Shown here: piece by piece, positions 1-10,105 of the stretch
Layout: each line of letters opens with the position of its first letter
Numbering within the stretch: the stretch's first letter is position 1
Assembly (NCBI RefSeq): GCF_025642785.1
Contig: NZ_JANZKU010000021.1
Coordinates: forward strand, 1-64,000
Reading direction: 5' to 3'
Length of the DNA: 64,000 nt
DNA from: Pseudomonas sp. RIT-PI-AD
GTDB taxonomy: Bacteria > Pseudomonadota > Gammaproteobacteria > Pseudomonadales > Pseudomonadaceae
Position numbers and translations under genes: made by a program
The notes under the pieces: generated by a model
The model's input: only the letters and a program-made list of their open reading frames with translations
Database searches by the model: none
What the model was told of the DNA's origin: nothing

Positions 1-582
1 AGAGAGTGCTTACTGGCAATGTGGTTGAAGAACTGTTGGCTGTTATACCGCTGGAATTCTCCCCCAACGGACAGAGGGGATGCATTAAGGATCGTCCCTA
101 TCTCGATGGCAGTACCCGGCGAACTCGATGGCTGGTAGGGATTTGGGCACTTCCAGAGCCAAGGCATCGCGCATGGCTTTTACACACCAACTTAAACGAA
201 GTCTCATGGCTTTGCGGTGTTACACCAGAACACCGAGTTCGGTCTGCGCAGAGAGAGATAATCAGGAACTCTCCACATTTAGTGTGGCAGCTGCACAGCA
301 CATTCAGAGCAAAACAAGTCGTCAATTCGTGGCTGGCTTCGACTGCGATTATGTGAGTCCAGAGTGCCGCTTGTGCACCTCCCCACATCGCCAACGCGCG
401 AGGTCAGAGCCATTCTCAATGGGAAAGGCTGATTGCAAGCCTTGAGGGTTGGCCTGAAGTTCCAGAACGCCTTCCTGTCCGCGCGTTCCGCTCACTTGAG
501 CGATAAGCTCGCCCTTGTGAGCCATTCCCATCGGCTGATCGCAGCCCTGCTTGATGCGCTCCTGCCTCTCACATCCCAGAAA
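1..582. other. No recognisable gene; lower-GC flank
   Basis: The longest open frames here (about 80 to 116 codons, both strands) overlap one another, show no ribosome binding site before their starts, and translate to sequence rich in Cys, His and Ser with no motif I recognise. Base composition is nearer 52 per cent GC than the two-thirds GC of the rest of the window. I read it as intergenic or remnant DNA downstream of the tRNA-like locus. Confidence 0.5.
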
Positions 583-612
583 CGAAAAAGCCCGCACTAG
601 GCGGGCTTTTTA
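583..612 (-). terminator. Rho-independent terminator after the tRNA-Arg body
   Basis: An inverted repeat AAAGCCCGC / GCGGGCTTT with a five-base loop (ACTAG) is flanked by A and T runs, so it can work in both directions. On the minus strand it begins about 37 bases after the tRNA 3' CCA, the usual position for a tRNA terminator. This indicates that the left flank is the native downstream side of the tRNA gene. Confidence 0.8.
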
Positions 613-648
613 GCGTTCGATCGACTTCGATAATCGACCCAAGGTATC

Positions 649-725
649 TGGCGCATCCGGCGGGATTCGAACCCACGACCCCTGCCTTCGGAGGGCAGTA
701 CTCTACCCAACTGAGCTAACAAGGC
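649..725 (-). tRNA. tRNA-Arg (anticodon CCG), 5' acceptor strand unpaired: possible att-site copy
   Basis: Read on the minus strand, the D arm, the anticodon stem (CTGCC/GGCAG) with loop CTCCGAA (anticodon CCG, reading CGG), the variable loop, the T arm with TTCGAAT, and an encoded CCA end are all intact. The seven bases where the 5' acceptor strand should lie read GCCTTGT and do not pair with the 3' strand CGGATGC; the expected 5' strand would be GCATCCG. Similarity to a normal tRNA-Arg stops at about position 718. This pattern fits the 3' part of a tRNA gene left at one end of an integrated element, with the native terminator on the left and the foreign side on the right. It is unlikely to work as a tRNA in this form. 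A decayed paralogue is the alternative. Confidence 0.7.
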
Positions 726-727
726 GC

Positions 728-1834
728 TCAGGACGTCTGCTCGGCGTTCAGGCCTTCTAGGAAAGTGATCAATGCGACTTCTTCGGGACGCAGTCCCTTG
801 CGTGCTCGGGCCTTTCGGACATTGGATAGGTCGCCATTCAGATAGGCATCGAGGACCGCCGGGTGGATATAGCATTTCCGGCAGACCGCTGGTGTATTTC
901 CGAGTTGGTTGGACACTTCCTTGATGATCGCTACGACTTGCTTCTTCGCATCCGCCTCGTCTTTCCAGGGTAATTCCCGCAGGGAAGCCAGGGCCAGTGC
1001 GCTGCCCGCCCAGGTTCGATAATCCTTGGCCGTGAAGTCGCTACCCGATTGTTCTTGAAGGTAGAGGTTTACATCGGACGAATTGATGGTATGGCGAACG
1101 CCCTCGTCATCGAGATATTGAAAAAGATGCTGACCGGGCAGGTCCATGCAGCGTTTGATGATTCTGGCCAGACGGGGATGTTTCAGGCTGACATTGTGTT
1201 CGACACCACTTTTACCGCGGAAGTGAAAGCGGATGGCTTGCCCTTTGACTTCGACATGGCGATTACGCAGCGTGGTCAGCCCAAAGGACTTATTATCGCG
1301 TGCATATTGCATGTTTCCGACTCGAATCAGCGTGGAGTCGAGCAAGCTGACCACTGTGGCCATGACCTTGGCCCGCCCTAGATCGCGTTTGTTCAGATCA
1401 GCCTCGATCTTCGCGCGCAGTTTGGGCAGCGTGCGTCCGAACTCCAGCAGGCGTTCATATTTATTGGCGTCGCGAATCTCTCTCCAACGTTCATGGTACC
1501 GATATTGTTTTCGACCTTTCGCATCACGACCTGTGGCTTGTAAATGACCCTTCGGGTCATTGCATATCCAGACATCCGTATAAGCCGGAGGGATTACCAG
1601 CTTGTTTATCCGCTTTATAGTTTCTTCGTCTCGAATTCTCTGATTATGTTCGTCGAAGTACGCAAACTTGCCACGCAGTAGGCGTCGCCTTATGCCGGGT
1701 CGGCTGTCGTCTACATAAACCAAATCCGCTGGAAGAGTAGGGCAGAGCAGCGTTCCGGTATCGCTGTATTCATCCTGTGGAACAGGACGAATACCCTCGG
1801 CCAAGGGGGGAACGCTAGAAGTGGATGTGCTCAT
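728..1834 (-). CDS. Type IB DNA topoisomerase (poxvirus-like)
   Basis: The 368-residue protein belongs to the small bacterial type IB topoisomerases, which relax supercoils through a 3'-phosphotyrosyl intermediate. The active-site signature is visible: RVGN (first Arg), FRGKSG (Lys), KDYRTWAG (second Arg) and NTPAVCRKCYIHP with the nucleophile at about Tyr322. The N-terminal part, with VIPPAYTDVWIC and ATGRDAKGRKQYRYH, is the usual DNA-clamp domain. The ATG at 1834 has AGGA a few bases upstream; an in-frame TTG at 1852 would add six residues. The stop codon lies about 10 bases from the tRNA-Arg remnant. GC content looks lower than in the genes further right, which suggests acquisition, although related enzymes occur in many pseudomonads. 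Confidence 0.93.
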   Translation of the reverse strand: MSTSTSSVPPLAEGIRPVPQDEYSDTGTLLCPTLPADLVYVDDSRPGIRRRLLRGKFAYFDEHNQRIRDEETIKRINKLVIPPAYTDVWICNDPKGHLQATGRDAKGRKQYRYHERWREIRDANKYERLLEFGRTLPKLRAKIEADLNKRDLGRAKVMATVVSLLDSTLIRVGNMQYARDNKSFGLTTLRNRHVEVKGQAIRFHFRGKSGVEHNVSLKHPRLARIIKRCMDLPGQHLFQYLDDEGVRHTINSSDVNLYLQEQSGSDFTAKDYRTWAGSALALASLRELPWKDEADAKKQVVAIIKEVSNQLGNTPAVCRKCYIHPAVLDAYLNGDLSNVRKARARKGLRPEEVALITFLEGLNAEQTS

Positions 1835-2137
1835 GAGTTCCTCGGCTGACAAAGGGATTGCGGATCGTGACGGAGGGACGGCGTATGGGTGTTCAAACGC
1901 CGCTATTCGCGAATGTCGCTATGGAAGTTCGACGCTGGAAATGAAGTCGCCCTGCTGAAGGGCCTACCGAAAGAAACGCAGCCTGGCTTTCTGGCCAGGG
2001 ATACATGGACGAACGAATACATCGAACCGCCAGTGGCGTGCGTTGGGTGACTTGCATGACATGACTCCGAGGGCGACAAAAAATAGACACCGGATGGCTC
2101 GGAGAAATTCTGATGAAGCTGCGTCGGGTGGCGAACG
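1835..2137. other. Intergenic, no gene seen
   Basis: About 300 bases between the topoisomerase and the next small gene. Short open frames are present but lack ribosome binding sites and similarity. The promoter of the topoisomerase gene is presumably here, but I could not pick out convincing -35 and -10 boxes. Confidence 0.4.
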
Positions 2138-2165
2138 AAGGACGGCCTGGAAGGCCGTCCTTCAG
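2138..2165 (-). terminator. Hairpin downstream of the 89-residue protein gene
   Basis: An inverted repeat GAAGGACGGCC / GGCCGTCCTTC with a short loop lies just past the stop codon at 2171. There is no long T run, so it may be a weak or Rho-assisted terminator. Confidence 0.6.
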
Positions 2166-2170
2166 CGGAT

Positions 2171-2440
2171 TCAGTCAGGCATGCTCCACGGCGCGAGCAT
2201 GTAGCCTTTGTTGCAGAGCTCTTCGCGGGACTGTTCGAGGATAGTCGCCAGTTTTTGCGGATCGCAATAAGTGCTGCTCGGGATCTTCGAATGGCCCAGC
2301 AGGCGAGTACTGGTTTTGTCCAATACGCTGATGTCCAGTTCGCCGCTTCCGTCTTGCGGAGCCCAGGCTATGCATTGGAAAGGTTGGAAAGCTCGGCCGG
2401 TGATAAGCAACGCTTCATTGAAGCGGAGTGGGGCGTTCAT
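2171..2440 (-). CDS. Conserved hypothetical protein, 89 residues
   Basis: The ATG at 2440 is preceded by GGAGA at good spacing, so I prefer it to the longer frame that opens at 2545. The protein starts MNAPLRFNEALLITGRAF and reads as a compact soluble alpha/beta protein with no signal peptide or membrane segment. I recall similar small proteins in other Pseudomonas genomes without an assigned function. It is followed by a hairpin terminator and stands alone on its strand. No function can be assigned. Confidence 0.7.
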   Translation of the reverse strand: MNAPLRFNEALLITGRAFQPFQCIAWAPQDGSGELDISVLDKTSTRLLGHSKIPSSTYCDPQKLATILEQSREELCNKGYMLAPWSMPD

Positions 2441-2860
2441 TGAATGTCTCCAGGGTTGCCCGTGAGTAGTAGCTCGTCGAGAGCGCTTGCCGACACCTAT
2501 CGCTGCCCTCCTAGCGTTGATGACATTTATAGACTCGTAAGTCACATAGTGTCGCTAAAGTGATCCTCTATGTCGTTTTACCGATGTGGTAAGCCGATGT
2601 GGGCACTCCGACCGGTGTCTCGCTGACTCATAGACCTCGGACTAATAAAAGTTCGCTGCCGTTCGTCTGAATATTCCCGGCTTTTTTCGTGAGCGCGAAA
2701 ATTTACTTCAATGAAGGCGCGGACTTAGTCGCCTTGTAAGGAAGCGGCGGCAAAATAGCGCGGGGAAGAACACCGGAAAAGCTGGTTTTCCTCGGTAGGA
2801 GCGCTACTTTCAGATAGCTGAAAGGCCGCTGTGAAAGTCCCTGAGTGTGACGGAGGCGCC
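2441..2860. other. Divergent intergenic region of low GC
   Basis: About 420 bases separate the divergent 89-residue and DUF1652 genes. The stretch is AT-richer than the chromosome average and should hold promoters for both genes. I find no open frame with a credible start and no clear repeat. Confidence 0.4.
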
Positions 2861-3121
2861 ATGACCCATTTCTCGTTTCCCAGGGCTTGCGAACTGATGC
2901 GTAGCTATTTCAAGCCGCTGGATTTCACCGCCACACTGGATTCGCCACGCAGCTTGCGCGCGCAGGTAATGGACCCCGCCTCCGGTGACGTCCTGCTCAC
3001 GGTGACCGGCATAGCCTGCTCCACACAGCTGTCGCTGGGCGATATAGAACGTATCGTCAGCACCGTACGTTCCGATCTGCAGGCTCTTGCCTTGCAGCGG
3101 ATCTTGCCCCAGGCCAGTTGA
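2861..3121 (+). CDS. DUF1652 family protein
   Basis: This 86-residue protein matches the layout of the Pseudomonas DUF1652 family: an N-terminal helix (FPRACELMRSYFKPL), two strands (FTATLDS and LRAQVMDP), the typical LLTVTGIAC segment, and a C-terminal helix (IVSTVRSDLQAL). The function of the family is unknown. The ATG at 2861 is chosen because GGAGG lies at 2851-2855; the open frame runs ten codons further upstream without a second binding site. There is no signal peptide. It is a single-gene unit. Confidence 0.8.
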   Translation: MTHFSFPRACELMRSYFKPLDFTATLDSPRSLRAQVMDPASGDVLLTVTGIACSTQLSLGDIERIVSTVRSDLQALALQRILPQAS

Positions 3122-3558
3122 GGCGATAGCCAGACAGCACGTTTTGCGCTGCCGGCATCCGGTAGACGCGCTCCTGTTCATGCGTTCGTCGATCTCGCCA
3201 GAAACGCTTATCCGATCACTTCGCCACGCCGCTCCTTCCTGCCTGCAAAGTGCCGCCTATGGCCTTGAGCCGGTTCTCCCCCACGGTGCTTGGCGATCGA
3301 GAATTCTCCCGAATACTCCCTCGTTTGATGGGTTTCCCATAGAACGCAAATTGCGTTTTCAACTAATGGCGTGGTTTGACTGGCCATCGTGGAACGATTC
3401 CTGACTTTTCTCGGTCTTTTCACTTTTCTTCAACACTAGGCTTGGTAGCATGCCGCGCGGCGCAAGCCAGTCTGGATGTTTGTATTGTGTGTCAGCGGAG
3501 CCAGCCTTTATGGCACGAGGGCTCCAGCCGTTCCCATACGTAGGGTCAAGAGGTGTCG
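3122..3558. other. Intergenic region before uppP with two inverted repeats
   Basis: No gene is seen in these 437 bases. The region holds two adjacent perfect inverted repeats (3328-3340 and 3343-3357) and a pyrimidine-rich stretch near 3400-3440. It is the likely promoter and leader region of uppP. Confidence 0.4.
3343..3357. promoter_or_regulatory. Palindrome AACGCAA-A-TTGCGTT, possible operator
   Basis: A perfect seven-base inverted repeat around one central base lies about 200 bases before the uppP start. Five bases upstream is a second one, ATGGG-TTT-CCCAT. The one-base spacer makes the first unlikely as an RNA hairpin and more like a binding site for a dimeric repressor. The regulator is unknown. 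Confidence 0.35.
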
Positions 3559-4389
3559 ATGGATTTTTGGGTTGCGGCTCAAGCACTGATTTTAGGTATC
3601 GTCGAAGGCCTTACGGAATTCCTGCCGATTTCCAGCACCGGACATCAGATCATCGCCGCAGACCTGCTAGGGTTCGGTGGCGAGCGTGCGATGGCCTTCA
3701 ATATCATCATCCAGTTGGGCGCGATCCTGGCGGTCGTCTGGGAATTTCGCCGCAAGATAGGCGCTGTCGTGCTCGGCCTGCCCCATGAGCCTCGGGATCG
3801 GCGTTTCGCGTGCAACCTGTTGATCGCCTTCCTGCCAGCCGTCTTCCTGGGCGTGCTCTGCTCGGATGCGATCCACCGCTACCTGTTCAACCCGCTCACA
3901 GTGGCGGCCGCTTTGGTAATAGGGGGGGGGGTCATGCTCTGGGCCGAGCGCCGGCAGCATGCCGTGCGGGTCGAGACCCTGGAGCAGATGCGCTGGAGCG
4001 ATGCGCTGAAGATCGGCATGGCACAGTGCTTGGCGATGATCCCGGGCACCTCGCGTTCCGGCGCGACCATCATCGGTGGCCTGCTGTTCGGGCTGTCGCG
4101 GCAGACGGCGACCGAGTTTTCCTTCTTCCTGGCAATGCCGACCATGGTGGGTGCGGCGGTCTATTCCGGCTACAAGTATCGCGATCTGTTCCTGCCCGGC
4201 GATCTGCCGGTGTTCGCGATCGGGTTCGTGACGGCATTCCTCTTCGCGATGATCGCCGTGCGGGGTCTGTTGAAGTTCATCGCCCACCATAGTTATGCGG
4301 CCTTCGCCTGGTACCGGATCGTATTCGGCCTATTGATCCTCGCCACCTGGCAGTTCGGCCTGATCGATTGGAGCAGCGCCCAAGGTTGA
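3559..4389 (+). CDS. uppP: Undecaprenyl-diphosphatase UppP/BacA
   Basis: UppP removes a phosphate from undecaprenyl diphosphate at the periplasmic face of the inner membrane, recycling the lipid carrier for peptidoglycan and other polymers; raised levels give bacitracin resistance. The 276-residue protein has both family signatures: [14 protein letters not shown] near residues 16-29 and PGTSRSG near residues 161-168, set among about eight hydrophobic segments. The ATG at 3559 has AGAGG at 3549-3553; an in-frame GTG at 3553 overlaps that site and is less likely. An unbroken run of ten G at 3922-3931 encodes part of an Ile-Gly-Gly-Gly-Val stretch, so slippage there would shift the frame mid-protein. 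It is a single gene with no partner nearby. Confidence 0.95.
   Translation: MDFWVAAQALILGIVEGLTEFLPISSTGHQIIAADLLGFGGERAMAFNIIIQLGAILAVVWEFRRKIGAVVLGLPHEPRDRRFACNLLIAFLPAVFLGVLCSDAIHRYLFNPLTVAAALVIGGGVMLWAERRQHAVRVETLEQMRWSDALKIGMAQCLAMIPGTSRSGATIIGGLLFGLSRQTATEFSFFLAMPTMVGAAVYSGYKYRDLFLPGDLPVFAIGFVTAFLFAMIAVRGLLKFIAHHSYAAFAWYRIVFGLLILATWQFGLIDWSSAQG
3922..3931 (+). repeat. Homopolymer G10 tract inside uppP
   Basis: Ten consecutive G lie in frame within the uppP reading frame. Tracts of this length are known to be prone to slipped-strand mispairing in bacteria. An assembly length error is also possible, but the frame is open with ten G. Confidence 0.9.
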
Positions 4390-4501
4390 TCGTCTTCCCG
4401 GTATTCAGAGGGTCGATGGAGGCGACGCCTGAGGCTGGTTTTTGGCAGAGTGAGGGATTCGGCGACCCGCCCCGGGTCCCTATCGATGAAGCGGAGCCTC
4501 C

Positions 4502-5479
4502 ATGGATGCGGTCGAACATCGCCTGCTGGACGTCAAGGGTAGCCACCTCAGCCTCTACATCAGCGGCCCCGCCGAGGGTCGCCCGGTGTGGCTGCTGCAT
4601 GGTTTTCCCGAATGCTGGTATGCCTGGCGGCATCAGATCGCCGCGCTGGCCGCCGAGGGCTATCGGGTATGCGTGCCCGAGATGCGCGGTTATGGCCAGA
4701 GCAGCGCACCGAGCGCCCCCGAGGCCTATGACCTGCAGAGCCTGTGCGGAGACATCCGCCTGGCGATGGATGCGCTCGGCCAGGACCGGATCGCGGTGGT
4801 GGGTCACGACTGGGGGGCTCCCGTCGCCTGGCATCTGGCCTTGCTGGAACCGCAACGTATCGCTGCGGTAGCAGGCCTGTCGGTGCCTTACGGCGGGCAT
4901 GCGAAACGCTCGCCTCTGGAGTCGATGCGAAGCGCCTTCGCCGGACGCTTTCTCTACATCCTGTATTTCCAGGAGCCCGGCGTCGCCGAGGCCGAACTGG
5001 ATGCCGATCCCGCGCGCACCTTGCGGATGATGATGCACGGCTGCTCCGCGGCGGTTCCCAAGGACCTGTTCCTGCGGGAAAAACCCGCGGATGCGCGTCT
5101 GCTTGACGGCATGCCGGATCCGGGCGTGCCCCCGGCGTGGTGTGGCGAGACCGCATTTCAGCACTATCTGGATAGCTTCGCCGGGCGAGGCTTTCGAGGC
5201 GCGTTGAACTGGTATCGCAATTTCGAACGCAATTGGCGCTTTGGCGAGACCCTGTCCGACGCGCGGATCGAGCAGCCGGCGTTGTACCTGCTCGGCGACA
5301 AGGACCCGGTCGGCACGCTGGAAGCCCAGGCCCTGAAGCGTATGCCCGAGTGCGTGCCGCGATTGGAACAGCACCTGTTGGAGGCATGCGGCCACTGGAT
5401 GCAAGGCGAACGCCCTGCCGAGGTGAATGCCTATCTGGTGAACTTCCTCGGCCGGCACTATCCGGCCCATGGCGGCTGA
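4502..5479 (+). CDS. Alpha/beta hydrolase, epoxide hydrolase-like
   Basis: The 325-residue protein has the alpha/beta hydrolase fold with epoxide-hydrolase features: the oxyanion motif HGFPE at 33-37, the nucleophile elbow GHDWGAP with Asp103, the acid region LLGDKDP, and the catalytic His in CGHW near the C-terminus. Cap-domain tyrosines that protonate the epoxide in the family could be those in FQHYLDSF and LNWYRNF. It would open epoxides to diols in the cytoplasm; a haloalkane dehalogenase is less likely given the HGFP and cap motifs. The substrate is unknown. No partner genes adjoin it; it faces fabI tail to tail across a shared terminator. Confidence 0.85.
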   Translation: MDAVEHRLLDVKGSHLSLYISGPAEGRPVWLLHGFPECWYAWRHQIAALAAEGYRVCVPEMRGYGQSSAPSAPEAYDLQSLCGDIRLAMDALGQDRIAVVGHDWGAPVAWHLALLEPQRIAAVAGLSVPYGGHAKRSPLESMRSAFAGRFLYILYFQEPGVAEAELDADPARTLRMMMHGCSAAVPKDLFLREKPADARLLDGMPDPGVPPAWCGETAFQHYLDSFAGRGFRGALNWYRNFERNWRFGETLSDARIEQPALYLLGDKDPVGTLEAQALKRMPECVPRLEQHLLEACGHWMQGERPAEVNAYLVNFLGRHYPAHGG

Positions 5480-5522
5480 CTGCCTTCCGCCGGCGAATGC
5501 GCGGTAGTGACGGCAACCCAAG

Positions 5523-5550
5523 AAAAAGGCCGCTCAAAGCGGCCTTTTTT
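5523..5550. terminator. Bidirectional terminator between the hydrolase gene and fabI
   Basis: A strong hairpin, AAAGGCCGCT / AGCGGCCTTT with a four-base loop (CAAA), has an A run on one side and a T run on the other. It serves the two converging genes. Confidence 0.9.
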
Positions 5551-5564
5551 CCTTCAGGGCAGCG

Positions 5565-6359
5565 TCAGTCTTCCATGGCGCCCATGGCGGTGGTGTTGAA
5601 ACCGCCGTCCACGTAGAGGATTTCGCCGCTGATCCCCGAAGCCAGGTCGGAGCAGAGGAAGGCTCCGGCATTACCCACTTCGTCGATGGTCACGTTGCGG
5701 CGTAGCGGAGTCTGCTTCTCGTTGGCGGCGAGCATCTTGCGGAAGCTCTTGATACCGGAGGCGGCGAGGGTACGGATGGGGCCGGCGGAGATGGCGTTGA
5801 CGCGGGTACCTTCCGGGCCGAGGCTGCCGGCCAGGTAGCGCACGCCGGCTTCCAGGCTGGCCTTGGCCATGCCCATCACGTTGTAGTTCGGCATGGTTCG
5901 CTCGGCGCCCAGGTACGACAGGGTCAGCAGGCTGCCGTTGCGGCCCTTCATCAGCTCGCGGCCGGCCTTGGCCAAGGCGACGAAGCTGTAGGCGCTGATG
6001 TCGTGGGCGATGTGGAAGCCCTCACGGGTGGTGACCGCGGTGAAGTCGCCGTCGAGCTGGTCGCCCGGGGCGAAGCCGACCGAGTGGACGATGATGTCCA
6101 GGCCGTCCCATTTCTTGCCGAGGGCCTCGAACACCGCGGCGATGTCGTCGTCGTTGGCCACGTCGCAGGGGAAGCACAGCTCCGGGTTGGAGCCCCAGCC
6201 CGCGGCGAACTCTTCGACGCGACCCTTGAGTTTTTCGTTCTGGTAGGTGAAGGCCAGCTCCGCGCCTTCCCGGTGCATGGCGGCGGCAATGCCCGAAGCG
6301 ATCGACAGTTTGCTGGCGACACCGACGATCAATACCCGCTTACCGGTGAGAAATCCCAT
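5565..6359 (-). CDS. fabI: Enoyl-[acyl-carrier-protein] reductase FabI
   Basis: FabI carries out the last, NADH-dependent step of each fatty-acid elongation cycle and is the triclosan target. The 264-residue protein is of normal length and has the nucleotide-binding start [14 protein letters not shown] and the catalytic set Tyr149, Tyr159 and Lys166 (in LSYLGAE and [12 protein letters not shown]). It lies 19 bases downstream of the last ABC transporter gene on the same strand, so read-through from that operon is possible, although an essential gene would be expected to have its own promoter inside nppD. It ends before a strong terminator. Confidence 0.97.
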   Translation of the reverse strand: MGFLTGKRVLIVGVASKLSIASGIAAAMHREGAELAFTYQNEKLKGRVEEFAAGWGSNPELCFPCDVANDDDIAAVFEALGKKWDGLDIIVHSVGFAPGDQLDGDFTAVTTREGFHIAHDISAYSFVALAKAGRELMKGRNGSLLTLSYLGAERTMPNYNVMGMAKASLEAGVRYLAGSLGPEGTRVNAISAGPIRTLAASGIKSFRKMLAANEKQTPLRRNVTIDEVGNAGAFLCSDLASGISGEILYVDGGFNTTAMGAMED

Positions 6360-6378
6360 TGTTCCGTTCCTCTTCCTG

Positions 6379-7995
<1,617 letters not shown>

Positions 7996-7998
7996 GGC

Positions 7999-9018
7999 CT
8001 ATTTCCTCGGGTCGAAGGCGTCGCGGACGGCTTCGCCGATGAACACCAGCAGCGACAGCATCAGCGCCAGGACGATGAACGCGCTGATGCCCAGCCAGGG
8101 CGCCTGCAAGTTGGATTTGCCCTGGGCGACCAGGTCGCCCAGGGACGGCGAGCCCGCTGGCAGGCCGAAGCCGAGGAAGTCCAGGGTGGTCAGGCTGCCG
8201 ATGGCGGTGGTGAGGATGAACGGCATGAAGGTCAGGGTGGAAATCATCGCGTTGGGCAGGATATGGCGGTACATGATGGCGGTGTCGCCCATCCCCAGGG
8301 CACGGGCCGCGCGGACGTACTCCAGGTTGCGCCCGCGGAGGAATTCCGCGCGGACCACGTCCACCAGGCTCATCCAGGAAAACAGCAGGAGAATGCCCAG
8401 CAGCCACCAGAAGTTGGGCTGGACGAAACTGGAAAGGATGATCAGCAGGAACAGCACCGGCAGGCCCGACCAGATTTCCAGGAAACGCTGGCCGAGCAAG
8501 TCGACCCAGCCGCCGTAGTAACCCTGCAGGGCCCCGACGACCACCCCGATCAACGAACTGAACAGCGCCAGGGCCAGGGCGAACAGCACCGAGATGCGGA
8601 ACCCGTAGATCACCCTCGCCATCACGTCGCGGCCCTGGTCGTCGGTGCCCAGCCAGTTCTGTGCCGAAGGCGGTGCCGGCGCCGGTACTTTGAGGTCGTA
8701 GTTGATGCTGTCGTAGCTGAAGCGGATCGGCGGCCAGTACATCTCGCCGTTCTTGGCCTCGATCAGCTCGCGGATGTAGGCGCTCTTGTAATTGGCTTCC
8801 AGGGGAAATTCGCCGCCGAAGGCGGTTTCCGGGTATCGCTTGAACACCGGGACATACCATTCGCCGTCGTAGCGCAGCGCCAGCGGCTTGTCGTTGGCGA
8901 TCAGTTCCGCACCCAGGCTCAGGCCGAACAGGGTCAGGAAGATCCACAGCGACCACCAGCCGCGCTTGTGGGCCTTGAAGCGGTGCAGGCGACGCTGGTT
9001 GAAAGGCGAGAGGGCCAT
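7999..9018 (-). CDS. nppC: Peptide ABC transporter permease NppC/YejE type
   Basis: This is a 339-residue inner-membrane permease of the dipeptide/oligopeptide class (DppC/OppC/YejE). It has an N-terminal membrane segment near residues 20-45, a long periplasmic loop rich in aromatic residues, and five more membrane segments after LGTDDQGRDV. The cytoplasmic EAA loop that docks on the ATPase is in the region EYVRAARALGMGD. The long loop near residues 50-120 is typical of YejE. It sits between nppB and nppD with gaps of 1 and 3 bases. Confidence 0.92.
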   Translation of the reverse strand: MALSPFNQRRLHRFKAHKRGWWSLWIFLTLFGLSLGAELIANDKPLALRYDGEWYVPVFKRYPETAFGGEFPLEANYKSAYIRELIEAKNGEMYWPPIRFSYDSINYDLKVPAPAPPSAQNWLGTDDQGRDVMARVIYGFRISVLFALALALFSSLIGVVVGALQGYYGGWVDLLGQRFLEIWSGLPVLFLLIILSSFVQPNFWWLLGILLLFSWMSLVDVVRAEFLRGRNLEYVRAARALGMGDTAIMYRHILPNAMISTLTFMPFILTTAIGSLTTLDFLGFGLPAGSPSLGDLVAQGKSNLQAPWLGISAFIVLALMLSLLVFIGEAVRDAFDPRK

Positions 9019-9019
9019 G

Positions 9020-10105
9020 TCAATGCCTCCGGCTTTCGAAATCGATGCGCGGATCGATCAGGGTGTAGGAAAGGTCGCTGACCAACTTGGTCAGCAGGCC
9101 GAGCAGGGAAAAGATGAACAGGGTGCCGAATACCACCGGATAGTCGCGATTGACGATGGATTCGAAGCCCAGCAGGCCGAGCCCGTCGAGGGAGAAGATC
9201 ACTTCGATCAGCATCGCGCCGGAGAAGAAGATGCCCAGAAAGGCCGCGGGGAAGCCGGCGATCACCAGCAGCATGGCGTTGCGGAACACGTGGCGGTAGA
9301 GCACCTGGCGCTCGGTCAGGCCCTTGGCGCGGGCGGTGACCACGTATTGCTTGTTGATCTCGTCGAGGAAGCTGTTCTTGGTCAGCAGGGTGAGGGTGGC
9401 GAAGTTGCCGATCACCAGGGCGGTGACCGGCAGCGCCAGGTGCCAGAAGTAATCGAGGATCTTGCCGCCCAGGGACAGTTCGGCGAAATCGTTGGAGGTC
9501 AGGCCGCGCAGCGGGAACCAGTCCCAGTAGCTGCCCCCGGCGAACAGCACGATGAGCAGGATGGCGAAGAGGAACGAGGGGATCGCATAACCGACCACCA
9601 CCGCCGCGCTGGTCCAGACGTCGAAGGCGGTGCCGTGGCGGATCGCCTTGGCGATACCCAGGGGAATCGAGACCAGGTAGGTGATCAGGGTGCTCCACAG
9701 GCCGAGGGAAATCGATACCGGCATTTTCTCGGCGATCAGGTCGGTGACCTTAGCGTCGCGGAAGAAACTCTGGCCGAAATCCAGGCGCAGGTAATTGCGC
9801 AGCATCAGCCAGAAGCGCTCGGGGGCCGGCTTGTCGAAGCCGTACATCTTCTCGATTTCCGCCACCAGCTCGGGGTCCAGGCCCTGGGCGCCGCGATAGG
9901 TGGAGCTGCCGCTGGCGACCTCGGAACCGCCGCCGGAGATCCGCCCGGTGGCGCCCCCGGCGGCGGCATCGAAGCCTTCGAGCTTGGCGATCATCTGTTC
10001 CACCGGGCCGCCGGGGGCGGCCTGGATGATGATGAAGTTGATCAGCAGGATGCCGAACAGGGTCGGCACGATCAGCAGCAGGCGGCGCAGGATATAGGCG
10101 AGCAT
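9020..10105 (-). CDS. nppB: Peptide ABC transporter permease NppB/YejB type
   Basis: The 361-residue permease has an N-terminal membrane helix ([20 protein letters not shown]) typical of DppB/OppB proteins, a large periplasmic domain near residues 35-130, and five further membrane helices. The EAA loop appears in [14 protein letters not shown] Gly-rich stretch in the periplasmic domain (residues about 50-65) is as in YejB. It pairs with NppC to form the channel and immediately follows nppA2 with no spacer. Confidence 0.92.
   Translation of the reverse strand: MLAYILRRLLLIVPTLFGILLINFIIIQAAPGGPVEQMIAKLEGFDAAAGGATGRISGGGSEVASGSSTYRGAQGLDPELVAEIEKMYGFDKPAPERFWLMLRNYLRLDFGQSFFRDAKVTDLIAEKMPVSISLGLWSTLITYLVSIPLGIAKAIRHGTAFDVWTSAAVVVGYAIPSFLFAILLIVLFAGGSYWDWFPLRGLTSNDFAELSLGGKILDYFWHLALPVTALVIGNFATLTLLTKNSFLDEINKQYVVTARAKGLTERQVLYRHVFRNAMLLVIAGFPAAFLGIFFSGAMLIEVIFSLDGLGLLGFESIVNRDYPVVFGTLFIFSLLGLLTKLVSDLSYTLIDPRIDFESRRH

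Noticed and set aside
6-356. Open frame of 116 codons at the left edge
   Set aside because: No ribosome binding site, overlaps other frames, and no recognisable motif; composition does not look like coding sequence.
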